Shown one piece after another: positions 16,465 through 24,053 of a DNA stretch of 64,000 bases. Source of the stretch: an uncultured Desulfovibrio sp. (lineage in GTDB: Bacteria; Desulfobacterota; Desulfovibrionia; Desulfovibrionales; Desulfovibrionaceae). The position numbers were made by a program, and so were the translations under genes. Location: NCBI GenBank assembly GCA_900546145.1, contig URBN01000003.1, positions 62,001 to 126,000 on the forward strand. Reading direction: 5' to 3'. The notes below the pieces were generated by a model that was given only the letters and a program-made list of their open reading frames with translations, did no database searches and was not told where the DNA came from. The stretch's first letter is position 1. Every line of letters begins with the position of its first letter.

Positions 16465-17703
16465 ATGTCAGTACAGTACATTCTCAAAGGAACACCCGAC
16501 CGCATCATGGCCCGCCTGAAGGAACTCTCGCTGGTCACGGACGTGCCGGGGCAGATAACCCGCACTTTTGTTTCCCCCGCTTCCATGAAAGCAGCGGCGC
16601 TCGTGGGCAGCTGGATGAAGGAAGCCGGCATGAGCACCTTCATCGATGCGGCCGGCAGCATCCGCGGCCGCCTTGAAGGCACCCGGCCCGATCTCCCGGC
16701 CGTCATGCTGGGCTCCCACCTCGACACCGTGATTAACGCCGGTGCCTATGACGGCACGCTGGGCGTACTCTCGGCCATCGAGGCAGTGGACCGCCTGGTA
16801 AAGGCCGGAAAGCGCCCGGAGCATTCTGTGGAAATAGCAGGATTCTCGGACGAAGAGGGCACGCGCTTCGGCGTGACCTATCTCGGCAGCGCGGCCGTGG
16901 CCGGCAGGTGGAACCCCGCCTGGTTTGACGCCGTGGACAGGGAAGGAATTACCCTCAGGAACGCCATGCTGGACGCCGGCCTCAGCCCGGAAAAAATCGG
17001 TGAGGCCAGGATTCCGGAGAAGGAGCTCTGCGCCTATTACGAGCTTCACATAGAGCAGGGGCCCGTCCTCGAAAAGAAGGACCGCTCGCTCGCCTGCGTA
17101 ACCTGCATCAGCCACTGCCGGCGCTTCGACATCACCGTCACCGGCGAGACGGGGCACGCCGGCACGGTCCCCGTCTCCTGGCGTCACGATGCCATGCTGG
17201 GCGCCTGTGCCGTCATCGGCGCCATAGAGAAGGTCTCCCGGAAATACGGAGACTCCCTCTTCTGCACGGTGGGCACCATCGCCTGCGTGCCCAACATGAC
17301 GAATTCCATCGCGCAGCGGGTCAGTTTTCACCTCGACATACGTTCCCAGGATCCGGGACAGGTGGAAAGCTCACTTGCCGAAATGCGGCGGGAAGCGGAA
17401 GCCATATGTCAGGAGCGCGGCCTCGGCATTTCATCGAGGCAGTTCTTTGAAACCAGGCTGACCCCATGCAGTCCTGATCCCGTTTCCCGCGTCAGGGAGG
17501 CCATCGCCGCTGTGCAGCCCGACGTCCCCGAACTGCCGAGCGGTGCGGGCCAGGATGCCGCTGAAATGGCCTTTGTCTGGCCTGTGGCCATGATTTTCCT
17601 GCGCAGCAGGGGGGCCGTCTCTCACTGCCCCGAGGAGGACGTCTGGCCGGACGACGTGGAAAACGGCATCCGCTGCCTCACCGGCATACTTTCAACCTAC
17701 TGA
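16465..17703 (+). CDS. Allantoate amidohydrolase / N-carbamoyl-amino-acid hydrolase family protein (M20)
   Basis: A dinuclear-metal amidohydrolase of 412 residues. Metal-binding blocks are GSHLDTV near residue 80, FSDEEGTRFGV near residue 130 and ELHIEQGPVLE near residue 195, with a dimerisation-domain block GHAGTVP. The family splits ureide and carbamoyl amides with release of ammonia and CO2. Allantoate is favoured because the upstream gene is PucG-like, but N-carbamoyl amino acids (from hydantoins) remain possible. GGGGAGG precedes the ATG. It is the last gene on the plus strand of the cluster; a long hairpin follows. Confidence 0.8.
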   Translation: MSVQYILKGTPDRIMARLKELSLVTDVPGQITRTFVSPASMKAAALVGSWMKEAGMSTFIDAAGSIRGRLEGTRPDLPAVMLGSHLDTVINAGAYDGTLGVLSAIEAVDRLVKAGKRPEHSVEIAGFSDEEGTRFGVTYLGSAAVAGRWNPAWFDAVDREGITLRNAMLDAGLSPEKIGEARIPEKELCAYYELHIEQGPVLEKKDRSLACVTCISHCRRFDITVTGETGHAGTVPVSWRHDAMLGACAVIGAIEKVSRKYGDSLFCTVGTIACVPNMTNSIAQRVSFHLDIRSQDPGQVESSLAEMRREAEAICQERGLGISSRQFFETRLTPCSPDPVSRVREAIAAVQPDVPELPSGAGQDAAEMAFVWPVAMIFLRSRGAVSHCPEEDVWPDDVENGIRCLTGILSTY

Positions 17704-17719
17704 TTTTCCCTCTCCAGCC

Positions 17720-17764
17720 GCAAAGACTCCGTCTTCTCCCGGAAAGAGAAGGCGGGGCCTTTGC
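17720..17764. repeat. Long hairpin at the end of the ureide operon
   Basis: A 19-base arm GCAAAGACTCCGTCTTCTC pairs with GAGAAGGCGGGGCCTTTGC, with only one mismatch and two G-T pairs and a 7-base loop. It lies 17 bases after the amidohydrolase stop. There is no T run on either side, so it is probably an RNA-stabilising or Rho-linked structure rather than a standard terminator. Confidence 0.6.
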
Positions 17765-17830
17765 GTATGTGCTGACCGGAAATATCAGAAGAAATCACAC
17801 GCGTGTTTCCGGGTGAGCCCGGCCCCGCCC

Positions 17831-17858
17831 AAAAACAAAAAAGAGGGCCGAACGGCCC
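17831..17858 (-). terminator. Intrinsic terminator of the amidase gene
   Basis: On the minus strand the stem GGGCCG/CGGCCC with a 2-base loop is followed by TCTTTTTTGTTTTT. It sits 24 bases after the stop of the amidase. Confidence 0.8.
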
Positions 17859-17882
17859 GGTCCGCACACGAAGCGGAGAAAG

Positions 17883-19298
17883 CTATTTTCTGAAGAACAC
17901 GCCGGGCGCGAGGCCTTTCCTCCGCACGGCGTCATGGAAATGCGACGCCATGGCAGCAATCTTTCTTTCGGCAAACGAGGGACCAATAAAGGTCACGCCA
18001 AAGGGCAGAGCGTCCTCTGTTCCGGGCATAACCGGAAGGCCCGAGGGGACGGCCACAGCGCAGAGCTCCAGAATATTCACGAAGTTCGTGTAGGTGCCCA
18101 TGGTCACGTTGGTGTGGAAAGGATCCCCAAGCACGGCATCGATGGTGTACGTCGTGGGCGAAGAAGGAACGAGCAGGGCGTCCATCTGGCCGAAATCCCG
18201 GCGCACGATCTTTTTGATTTCTCTCGTTCTCGCGAAGGCCCTGAACGTCTCTGCCGCGGTCCAGTGCCCGGCGTCGCAGATAATACCGGCCACGGTCGGG
18301 TCGCATTCCTCGCGGTGCGCACTCACGAAATCCCCGAGAACCGAAGTGCGCTCGGCCATGTAGGGGCCAAAATACAGCATGGACGCCGCTTCTTCATACG
18401 GAGCAAAATCCACGGTGTGCACCTTCCATCCCATGGCGGCGAGCCGTGCAGCGGCTCTGCGGAACGCGTTTTCCCAGGCCGTGTTACCAAAAAATTCCAG
18501 TTTGTCCGGGATGCCCACGGTAAGCGGTCTGCCTGGGAAAGCCGGCTCCGGCCCAGGAGCCCGGCTCCAGATATCGTCCTCATCCACTCCGGCCACGCTC
18601 CTGAAAACACGCAGACAGTCCCCGCAGCTGAGGGCCAGAATGGCAACACAGTCAAGCGAGGGGCAGGCCGGGACGATGCCCCGGATGGAGACAAGCCCGG
18701 GCGTGGGCTTGAGACAGACAATATTGTTGAGCGCTGCCGGGATTCGGCCCGATCCGGCAGTATCCGTGCCGAGGGCGAAGGACACATATCCCCGGGCCAC
18801 CGCATGCGCCGAACCGGAACTCGATCCCCCGCTGATGTACCTTGGATTGATGGCGTTGGGACAGGGACCATAGGGGGAACGCGTGCCCACGAGCCCAGTG
18901 GCAAACTGATCCATGTTCGTTTTGCCCATAAGAACGGCGCCGGCATCAAGAAGCTTCTGCACCGCGAAGGCCGTGCTTTGGGCTGTATAGGCATAGGCGG
19001 GGCAGGCTGCCGTGGTTTCGAGCCCTTTCACGTCCATATTGTCCTTGACGGCGAAGGGAATGCCAAAAAGGGGAAAGCGGCGCATCAGCTTCGGACGCGG
19101 AAGATCCCTCGCCAGATCCCGGAGGAAGGAGGCCCGTTCCGCCACGGCACCGGTGTCAGTAAGATGTATCCACACTCCTTTCGCGGAGCTTCTGCGGATA
19201 CGGCGGGAGAGGGAGGTGAGTCCGTCCACGGGATCCCCTCCTTCCGCGTACCACGCGCTGACACGGGGAATGGCAGGCTCGGACGGAAAACAGGACAT
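17883..19298 (-). CDS. AtzF-like amidase (allophanate hydrolase N-domain type), single domain
   Basis: An amidase-signature enzyme of 471 residues. The triad is Lys85 (FAVKDN), cis-Ser159 (GGSSSGSA) and nucleophile Ser183 (GTDTAGSGR), with the same spacing as in AtzF. Flanking blocks such as TAACPAYAYT and GKTNMDQFATGLVGTRSPYG are typical of allophanate hydrolases. Those enzymes usually carry a second C-terminal domain of about 150 residues, which is absent here. The start was set at the ATG after GGAGGAG. It faces the ureide operon and may hydrolyse oxalurate, as HpxY-type amidases do in Klebsiella, or allophanate. Both would release ammonia. Confidence 0.82.
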   Translation of the reverse strand: MSCFPSEPAIPRVSAWYAEGGDPVDGLTSLSRRIRRSSAKGVWIHLTDTGAVAERASFLRDLARDLPRPKLMRRFPLFGIPFAVKDNMDVKGLETTAACPAYAYTAQSTAFAVQKLLDAGAVLMGKTNMDQFATGLVGTRSPYGPCPNAINPRYISGGSSSGSAHAVARGYVSFALGTDTAGSGRIPAALNNIVCLKPTPGLVSIRGIVPACPSLDCVAILALSCGDCLRVFRSVAGVDEDDIWSRAPGPEPAFPGRPLTVGIPDKLEFFGNTAWENAFRRAAARLAAMGWKVHTVDFAPYEEAASMLYFGPYMAERTSVLGDFVSAHREECDPTVAGIICDAGHWTAAETFRAFARTREIKKIVRRDFGQMDALLVPSSPTTYTIDAVLGDPFHTNVTMGTYTNFVNILELCAVAVPSGLPVMPGTEDALPFGVTFIGPSFAERKIAAMASHFHDAVRRKGLAPGVFFRK

Positions 19299-19688
19299 GG
19301 CTTCTCCTCCTCTGTAAGCGGACTCCGGGTAGTGCTGTCCTGACTTCAGAAGCAAAAGACATGCCGGAAGGAATAGCTGTTATTTACTGAAAATACGGCT
19401 ATTTTTTCATTATTCCGCGTTACTTCGGCACAAAAAAAGCCTGAAGGAACAAAATCAGACCGTATTTGTCCCCTGTCCGCTCCTCCGGCTGACCGGACCG
19501 GGGAAAAAGCTGAAGTGATACTTTAGAAATTCCCGTATATTCCAGGGACTGGCACACTTCCGCCAGTGCTTTTAATAACTGTATCTTGATATTCTGATAT
19601 AAATTTGCGTGATTTGGGCTGAGCGGCACGCAGCCAGGCGGGAGAGAGCTCCCGCCTGGTACAAAATAAGCCTGAGAAAGAACGCGGC
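19299..19688. other. Intergenic region, A+T-rich, no gene seen
   Basis: 390 bases between the amidase gene and the HMA-like gene, richer in A+T than its neighbours. I see no reading frame with family similarity. It holds a hairpin at 19634 and probably the amidase promoter near 19340-19420, but I cannot place -35/-10 boxes with confidence. Confidence 0.5.
19634..19659. repeat. Perfect 11-bp hairpin downstream of HMA-like gene
   Basis: CCAGGCGGGAG and CTCCCGCCTGG flank an AGAG loop. It is 29 bases beyond the minus-strand HMA-like gene. No T run follows on either strand, so a role as intrinsic terminator is doubtful. Confidence 0.5.
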
Positions 19689-20105
19689 CTAAAGAGAGTG
19701 GCGGCGCTCCCAGACATGGTGCGTCAGCAGGAGCCCGGAAAAGGCTCCGGCAGCGATATGGGCACTGATCCTGCCTGCGGCTCCGAACAGGCCGCAGGCG
19801 AGGCAGGAAAGCAGGAGCATGCGCAGTTCGATTCTGCGCGCGCCGATGCCGTGCCGCCCGCACTCAGGCCGTTCCTCTGCCTCCGCAGCAGCCGGCACGG
19901 CAGCCCCGAGGGCACGGCGTATAGCTTCAGGATCCGCGTCGGGTTTCAGTTCGAGAAGCACGGAACTGTACCCCTGGCTCACGCCGGCGACACCATCCAG
20001 GCGGGCCAGTGAATCGGCTGTGTGCTGCCTGACAGCGGCATCAGCAAGAACCGGATGACGCAGGCGGGCCCTTCCCCTGAACACTCGCAGACAATATGCA
20101 GACAT
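19689..20105 (-). CDS. HMA-like domain membrane protein without CxxC, divergent arm of ferrosome-like locus
   Basis: A protein of 138 residues. The first 75 resemble a heavy-metal-associated ferredoxin fold (GRARLRHPVL, then a second beta-alpha-beta unit), but the metal-binding CxxC is missing. The C-terminal part has two hydrophobic helices with small-residue GxxxG spacing (AAGAFSG), so it is membrane-anchored. The motif GRxRLRHP recurs as GRVRIRHP in the gene at 22769, showing the two are related. It starts after GGAGGAGCC and is divergent from the small membrane protein and the P-type ATPase. Membership in an iron-storage (fez) locus is inferred. Confidence 0.65.
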   Translation of the reverse strand: MSAYCLRVFRGRARLRHPVLADAAVRQHTADSLARLDGVAGVSQGYSSVLLELKPDADPEAIRRALGAAVPAAAEAEERPECGRHGIGARRIELRMLLLSCLACGLFGAAGRISAHIAAGAFSGLLLTHHVWERRHSL

Positions 20106-20190
20106 GGCTCCTCCCCGGCCGGACCGGCGGCAGATACCGCCGCGGACGGCCACGAAAAAAAAATAGTTTGACGAAACGTTTTTTTGAATT

Positions 20191-20205
20191 TGAAACTCAT
20201 TTTCT
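20191..20205. promoter_or_regulatory. Fur-box-like element upstream of the ferrosome-like operon
   Basis: TGAAACTCATTTTCT matches the 7-1-7 Fur consensus TGATAAT-N-ATTATCA at 10 of 14 positions and keeps the GAAA/TTTC dyad. It lies 88 bases before the small membrane protein in an A+T-rich stretch between divergent genes. TTGACA at 20211-20216 could be a -35 box but its -10 partner is poor. Iron control is expected for a ferrosome locus but this site is only a candidate. Confidence 0.35.
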
Positions 20206-20292
20206 ATTACTTGACATATTTCGACAGACGTCGCAAGTTGACGGAGCACGGAATTTTTCCAAAGGCGTCAGGCCTTTGAAAGGAGAAGAACT

Positions 20293-20544
20293 ATGAATAA
20301 CGGACTTAAGTACGCCCTGATTTTCCTCGGCGGCGCCCTTTTCGGTGGTCTGGCCCAGGCTGCCCTCCGCCGCAGCAACATTAACCTCAAACCCATGGCA
20401 GCTGATCTTCTGAGCCGCGGCATGGACGTCAAGGATGCTGTGAAGAGCAAGGTCGAGGCCGTCAAGGAAGACTTCGAAGATCTCGCTGCCGAAGCCCGTC
20501 AGGCTTCCGATCAGCGTAAGGAAGCCAAGAAGGCCCAGGCCTAA
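20293..20544 (+). CDS. Small membrane protein with GxxxG helix (FezA/YtxH-like)
   Basis: A protein of 83 residues. One N-terminal hydrophobic helix LIFLGGALFGGLAQA carries GxxxG (GALFG), and a long charged, probably helical tail (residues 30-83) follows, as in YtxH-like proteins. AGGAGAA precedes the ATG. It is the first gene of the unit with the P-type ATPase and HMA-like protein. In published ferrosome clusters a small hydrophobic GxxxG protein precedes the P1B-6 ATPase; this one fits that place. Assignment rests on context and topology, not on a distinctive motif. Confidence 0.6.
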   Translation: MNNGLKYALIFLGGALFGGLAQAALRRSNINLKPMAADLLSRGMDVKDAVKSKVEAVKEDFEDLAAEARQASDQRKEAKKAQA

Positions 20545-20633
20545 ATTCTCTGTATCATCCCCATCCCCCCTCGGGCGGCACCTCCGCCGTCCGCGGGGCC
20601 CTCATTTTGAACTTTTTCCCAGTCCGGAGCACC

Positions 20634-22766
20634 ATGTCTTTCTATATTATCCACGAAATCAAACGGCTTTCTGCCGTCGGTCTCGGCAGAATCCGTATCC
20701 GCGCTGATCGCCCGCTTTCCCTGAAGACCGCTTCGCTGCTCAGCGCAAATCTTGCCAGCATCCCGGGCATCAGGGGCGTCCATGTCACGCCCTGTCTGGG
20801 CTCTGTCCTTTTCTTCTACGCTGATCAGGACAGCCGGGAGAGCGCTCTACAGCTTCTGATAACTGTGGACGAGGGCAGAGGCACCCAGGAAGACAGCAGC
20901 CTGCCCGTGGAAGAACCACCGGAAGACGGACTCATGCAGCTTGTCCGGTACTTCATCATCAGGCCTCTTCTGCCTCCCTTCTTCAGGATGATAAGCTGTG
21001 TGTGCTCCGCAATCCCTTTTCTGGTGAAAGGACTTACCGCCCTCCTGCACGGCAGGCTCAGCGTGGAAGTCCTCGACGCGTCGGCTATTCTGGCTTCCCT
21101 GTGTATGCGGGACTTCCGTACAGTCACGATGCTCACGCTCCTGCTTGGACTCGGCGATACGCTCGCGTACTGGACCAGGCGGCACTCCATGGAAAGCCTT
21201 ACTGAGAGCCTTGCTCTCAATGTGGACAATGTCTGGAAGCTGCAGGACGACGGAACTGAAATCAGCGTGCCCCTCAGCCAGATTTCCGAAGGCGACCTCG
21301 TTGTCGTGCGCGACGGCGGCGCAATCCCCGTGGACGGCGTCGTGGAAGACGGCGTCGCCATGGTCAACCAGTCGTCCATGACCGGTGAACCGCTTGCCGT
21401 GCAGCGGTCGAAAGGGTCCTCCGTCTTCGCGAGCACCGTCGTTGAGGAAGGCAGGATTGTCATCCGCGTCAGCAGCGTGGGCGACAAGACGCGCATCCGG
21501 CAGGTTGTCAGCTTCATCGAGGAGTCCGAACAGCTCAAAGCCAGCATCCAGGGAAAAACAGAACGCCTTGCTGATATGGCCGTCCCCTTCACGTTCGCCC
21601 TCGCCGGCATTGTTTTCCTCATCACCCGCAACCTGCGCAGGGCAGCTTCCGTCCTGCTGGTTGACTACTCCTGCGCACTGAAGCTTGCCACACCGCTCGC
21701 CGTTCTGTCTTCCATGCGCGAGGGCGCGGCCCACGGCGTCGTCATCAAGGGCGGCAGATATCTGGAAGCCCTCAACGAGGCCGACACGCTCGTCTTCGAC
21801 AAAACCGGCACGCTCACAAACGCCACTCCGCAGGTTGTTGATGTCATCGCCGCAGAGGGACACGATCCCAGGGAGGTACTCAAGGTCATGGCCTGCCTCG
21901 AGGAGCATTTCCCGCATCCCGTGGCCCGCTCTGTCGTGCGCAAGGCGCAGCAGGAAAACATCAGGCACGAAGAAGAACACGACGAGGTCGAGTACATCGT
22001 GGCCCACGGCGTGGCCTCCACGCTCCACGGGAAAAAGCTGCGCGTGGGCAGCCGCCACTACATTGAAAACGATGAAGGAATCGACGTCTCGCCTCTTGAG
22101 AAAGAAATCGTCAGACAGACCTCCCTCGGCCGTTCTCTCCTGTATCTCGCAGAAGACGGCACAATCGCGGGCATGCTGGCCATTGAGGATCCCCTCCGCC
22201 CCGAAGCCGTGGAAGTCATTCAGGAACTCCGCGGCGAAGGTTTCAAGCGCATTCTTATGCTTACCGGCGATGACACGCGCACGGCCAAAGCCATAGCAAA
22301 GCGGGCCGGCATCACTGAATTCCGTGCCCAGATTCTGCCCGCAGACAAGGCGCAGATCGTCAAGGAACTCTCGGACAGCGGCTGCAGGGTGCTTATGGTG
22401 GGAGACGGCATCAACGACGCCCCGGCTCTCTCCGCCTCGCATGTGGGCGTGGCCATGGTGGACGGCACGGATCTCGCTCAGGAAGTCGCCAACGTCCTGC
22501 TGACGAGACCGGATCTTCACGGCATTGTCACAGCCCGCAGGCTCTCCCGTGCCACCCTGAACCGCATCCACAGGAACTTCGCCATCACCCTTATCGCGAA
22601 CAGCCTCTTCATTGCCGGCGGCCTGTTCATGATTCTGCAGCCCGGCCTTTCCGCGCTGCTGCACAACCTGACAACCCTCGGCGTGTCTCTTTACGCGATG
22701 CGGCCCTATCTTCCTGCGTCACAGAATGAAACGGCAGATACGGCCGCAGCAGAGGCGGAGGCGTAA
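20634..22766 (+). CDS. P1B-type ATPase with SCALK in place of CPx (FezB/P1B-6-like)
   Basis: A protein of 710 residues. An N-terminal HMA-like fold (1-75) lacks CxxC. Hydrophobic segments follow between about 95 and 180, then the actuator motif SSMTGEP near 248, the metal-site helix DYSCALKLATP (Ser346-Cys347), the phosphorylated DKTGTLTN (Asp389) and the hinge GDGINDAP near 590. The SCALK site replaces the CPC/SPC/CPH of classical heavy-metal pumps and fits the P1B-6 group, to which the ferrosome ATPase FezB belongs. The start was taken at the ATG after CCGGAG; a TTG 27 bases upstream is less likely. It probably moves iron into a membrane-bound compartment, but this is inferred. Confidence 0.8.
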   Translation: MSFYIIHEIKRLSAVGLGRIRIRADRPLSLKTASLLSANLASIPGIRGVHVTPCLGSVLFFYADQDSRESALQLLITVDEGRGTQEDSSLPVEEPPEDGLMQLVRYFIIRPLLPPFFRMISCVCSAIPFLVKGLTALLHGRLSVEVLDASAILASLCMRDFRTVTMLTLLLGLGDTLAYWTRRHSMESLTESLALNVDNVWKLQDDGTEISVPLSQISEGDLVVVRDGGAIPVDGVVEDGVAMVNQSSMTGEPLAVQRSKGSSVFASTVVEEGRIVIRVSSVGDKTRIRQVVSFIEESEQLKASIQGKTERLADMAVPFTFALAGIVFLITRNLRRAASVLLVDYSCALKLATPLAVLSSMREGAAHGVVIKGGRYLEALNEADTLVFDKTGTLTNATPQVVDVIAAEGHDPREVLKVMACLEEHFPHPVARSVVRKAQQENIRHEEEHDEVEYIVAHGVASTLHGKKLRVGSRHYIENDEGIDVSPLEKEIVRQTSLGRSLLYLAEDGTIAGMLAIEDPLRPEAVEVIQELRGEGFKRILMLTGDDTRTAKAIAKRAGITEFRAQILPADKAQIVKELSDSGCRVLMVGDGINDAPALSASHVGVAMVDGTDLAQEVANVLLTRPDLHGIVTARRLSRATLNRIHRNFAITLIANSLFIAGGLFMILQPGLSALLHNLTTLGVSLYAMRPYLPASQNETADTAAAEAEA

Positions 22767-22768
22767 CC

Positions 22769-23056
22769 GTGAACAGTCTGCGTCTGCTCAGGTATGTCCG
22801 CAGCTTCCTGGACGGCAGGGTGCGCATACGCCATCCCGCACTGCAGGACAGAGAGGTCGTGGAAATTGTCCGAAAGCATCTCTCCGCTGTCAGAGGAGTC
22901 CGATCCCTGCAGTTCAACCCGGACAGCGGTTCCGTGCTGATTCTCTATGACAGCGCGGAACTGCCCAGAGAGAGGCTCATCGCCGTGGGGACAGCCTGGG
23001 CTGTGTTTCTCGATGATGTCTATGCCGGGAAAAAGCCGGAAGTGCCAGGATGCTGA
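22769..23056 (+). CDS. HMA-like soluble protein without CxxC (FezC-like)
   Basis: A protein of 95 residues with a beta-alpha-beta heavy-metal-associated-type fold. GRVRIRHPAL is followed by VRGVRSLQFNPDSGSVLILY, the typical strand-turn-strand pattern of HMA proteins. The CxxC that would bind metal is absent. It starts with GTG after GGAGG, two bases beyond the ATPase stop. It shares its opening motif with the gene at 19689 and the N-terminus of the ATPase, so the locus has at least three CxxC-less HMA copies. Confidence 0.68.
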   Translation: MNSLRLLRYVRSFLDGRVRIRHPALQDREVVEIVRKHLSAVRGVRSLQFNPDSGSVLILYDSAELPRERLIAVGTAWAVFLDDVYAGKKPEVPGC

Positions 23057-23613
23057 ATTCAGCCGTGTTCCGTTCTGACATCTCCGAACAGGAGGCAGAA
23101 AAGGCAATGGATGAAAAAAAAGCAGAAGTCACCCGCTGCAGTTTTTCCCAGACGTGCAGCAGCCCCGGGGCTCCGGAGTTACATGAATGCCGTTACGGCA
23201 GCAGTCTGCTTCAGTTTCTGCTCGACTACATGCATATCCGCAATGCCCTCACGCCCGAACTTGACAGATCCGGCATCGACAAGGTCGACCGCGAAGTCAT
23301 CAGGTTCTTTTTTGAGAAGGTCAGAAAGGAAGCCGGACTCCTCGCCGGCAGCGACAGGGATATGGCGGAACTGCAGGGCAATCCTCTCATCCGTGAAATC
23401 CTCTTCGAACAGGAGGACATCGAACAGGAGCGCGGCACTCCCTCCCCCCACAGCGGCAGCTTCTATACCGTTCTCGCCAAACTATGGATGGACTACCTCG
23501 GCGCCGCAGCGGACGAGCATGGCTGCATCAACAAATGTGAAAGGCGGCATTTCTATTCCCTTTCCTGCCTCGCCCGGCTCGCCCGCTGCGCGGCAGACAA
23601 ATACCTCTCCTGA
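23050..23613 (+). CDS. Unknown protein at the end of the ferrosome-like operon
   Basis: A protein of up to 187 residues with no recognised domain. It overlaps the HMA-like gene by 7 bases. An ATG at 23107 after AGGAGG would give 168 residues and may be the true start. The sequence is mainly helical and soluble, with scattered Cys and His (TRCSFSQTC, HECRYG, GCINKCERRHF) that could bind metal. Cotranscription with the ATPase suggests a part in the same process, but I cannot name one. Confidence 0.55.
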   Translation: MLNSAVFRSDISEQEAEKAMDEKKAEVTRCSFSQTCSSPGAPELHECRYGSSLLQFLLDYMHIRNALTPELDRSGIDKVDREVIRFFFEKVRKEAGLLAGSDRDMAELQGNPLIREILFEQEDIEQERGTPSPHSGSFYTVLAKLWMDYLGAAADEHGCINKCERRHFYSLSCLARLARCAADKYLS

Positions 23614-23641
23614 CCACAGCCTCTAAAGCGAAAAATCCGTT

Positions 23642-23677
23642 GGAAACGCCACCTCCGGACCGGAGATGGCGTTTTCC
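23642..23677 (+). terminator. Terminator after the ferrosome-like operon
   Basis: The arms GGAAACGCCACCTCCGG and CCGGAGATGGCGTTTTCC form a long stem with a one- or two-base loop. It lies 28 bases after the last stop. Its 3' arm ends in TTTTCC. Confidence 0.65.
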
Positions 23678-24053
23678 GTCTGTCAGGAATTTTCCTTATA
23701 AATACTCTGAAACAATTTTGAAGACACCATGTAAATCCCCGGATACTGCTGTACATGCCTGCCGGCGCATCATATAAGATAAAAAATACGGATGCTGATA
23801 TCGTTCTTTGTGACGGCTTATCCCTGCTGATACCTGTGAGATGAAAAAACTGTTTTTCCAGGTGTCAGCAGTGTATTCCGCAAAATTTCCAATATGTCTG
23901 TCCACACAGCTCAGTCCCCATGGACAACTGGACGGGCGTGAATAAAAGGAATTTCAAATTAAATTGTTTTAAATTTATATTTTATAGTATTATCAATAGC
24001 AATTACATAAAATATAATAATATTTATAATGTATTTAGGCAAGTATACAATTA
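23678..24053. other. A+T-rich intergenic region before the glycosyltransferase
   Basis: About 375 bases with no convincing gene. From about 23940 the sequence is almost pure A/T runs and leads straight into the glycosyltransferase start without a clear Shine-Dalgarno site. The change in composition marks the left border of a probable acquired segment. Confidence 0.5.

Noticed and set aside
17704..17882. Riboswitch at the end of the ureide operon
   Set aside because: The structure is a simple near-perfect hairpin beyond the stop codons with no aptamer-like junction.
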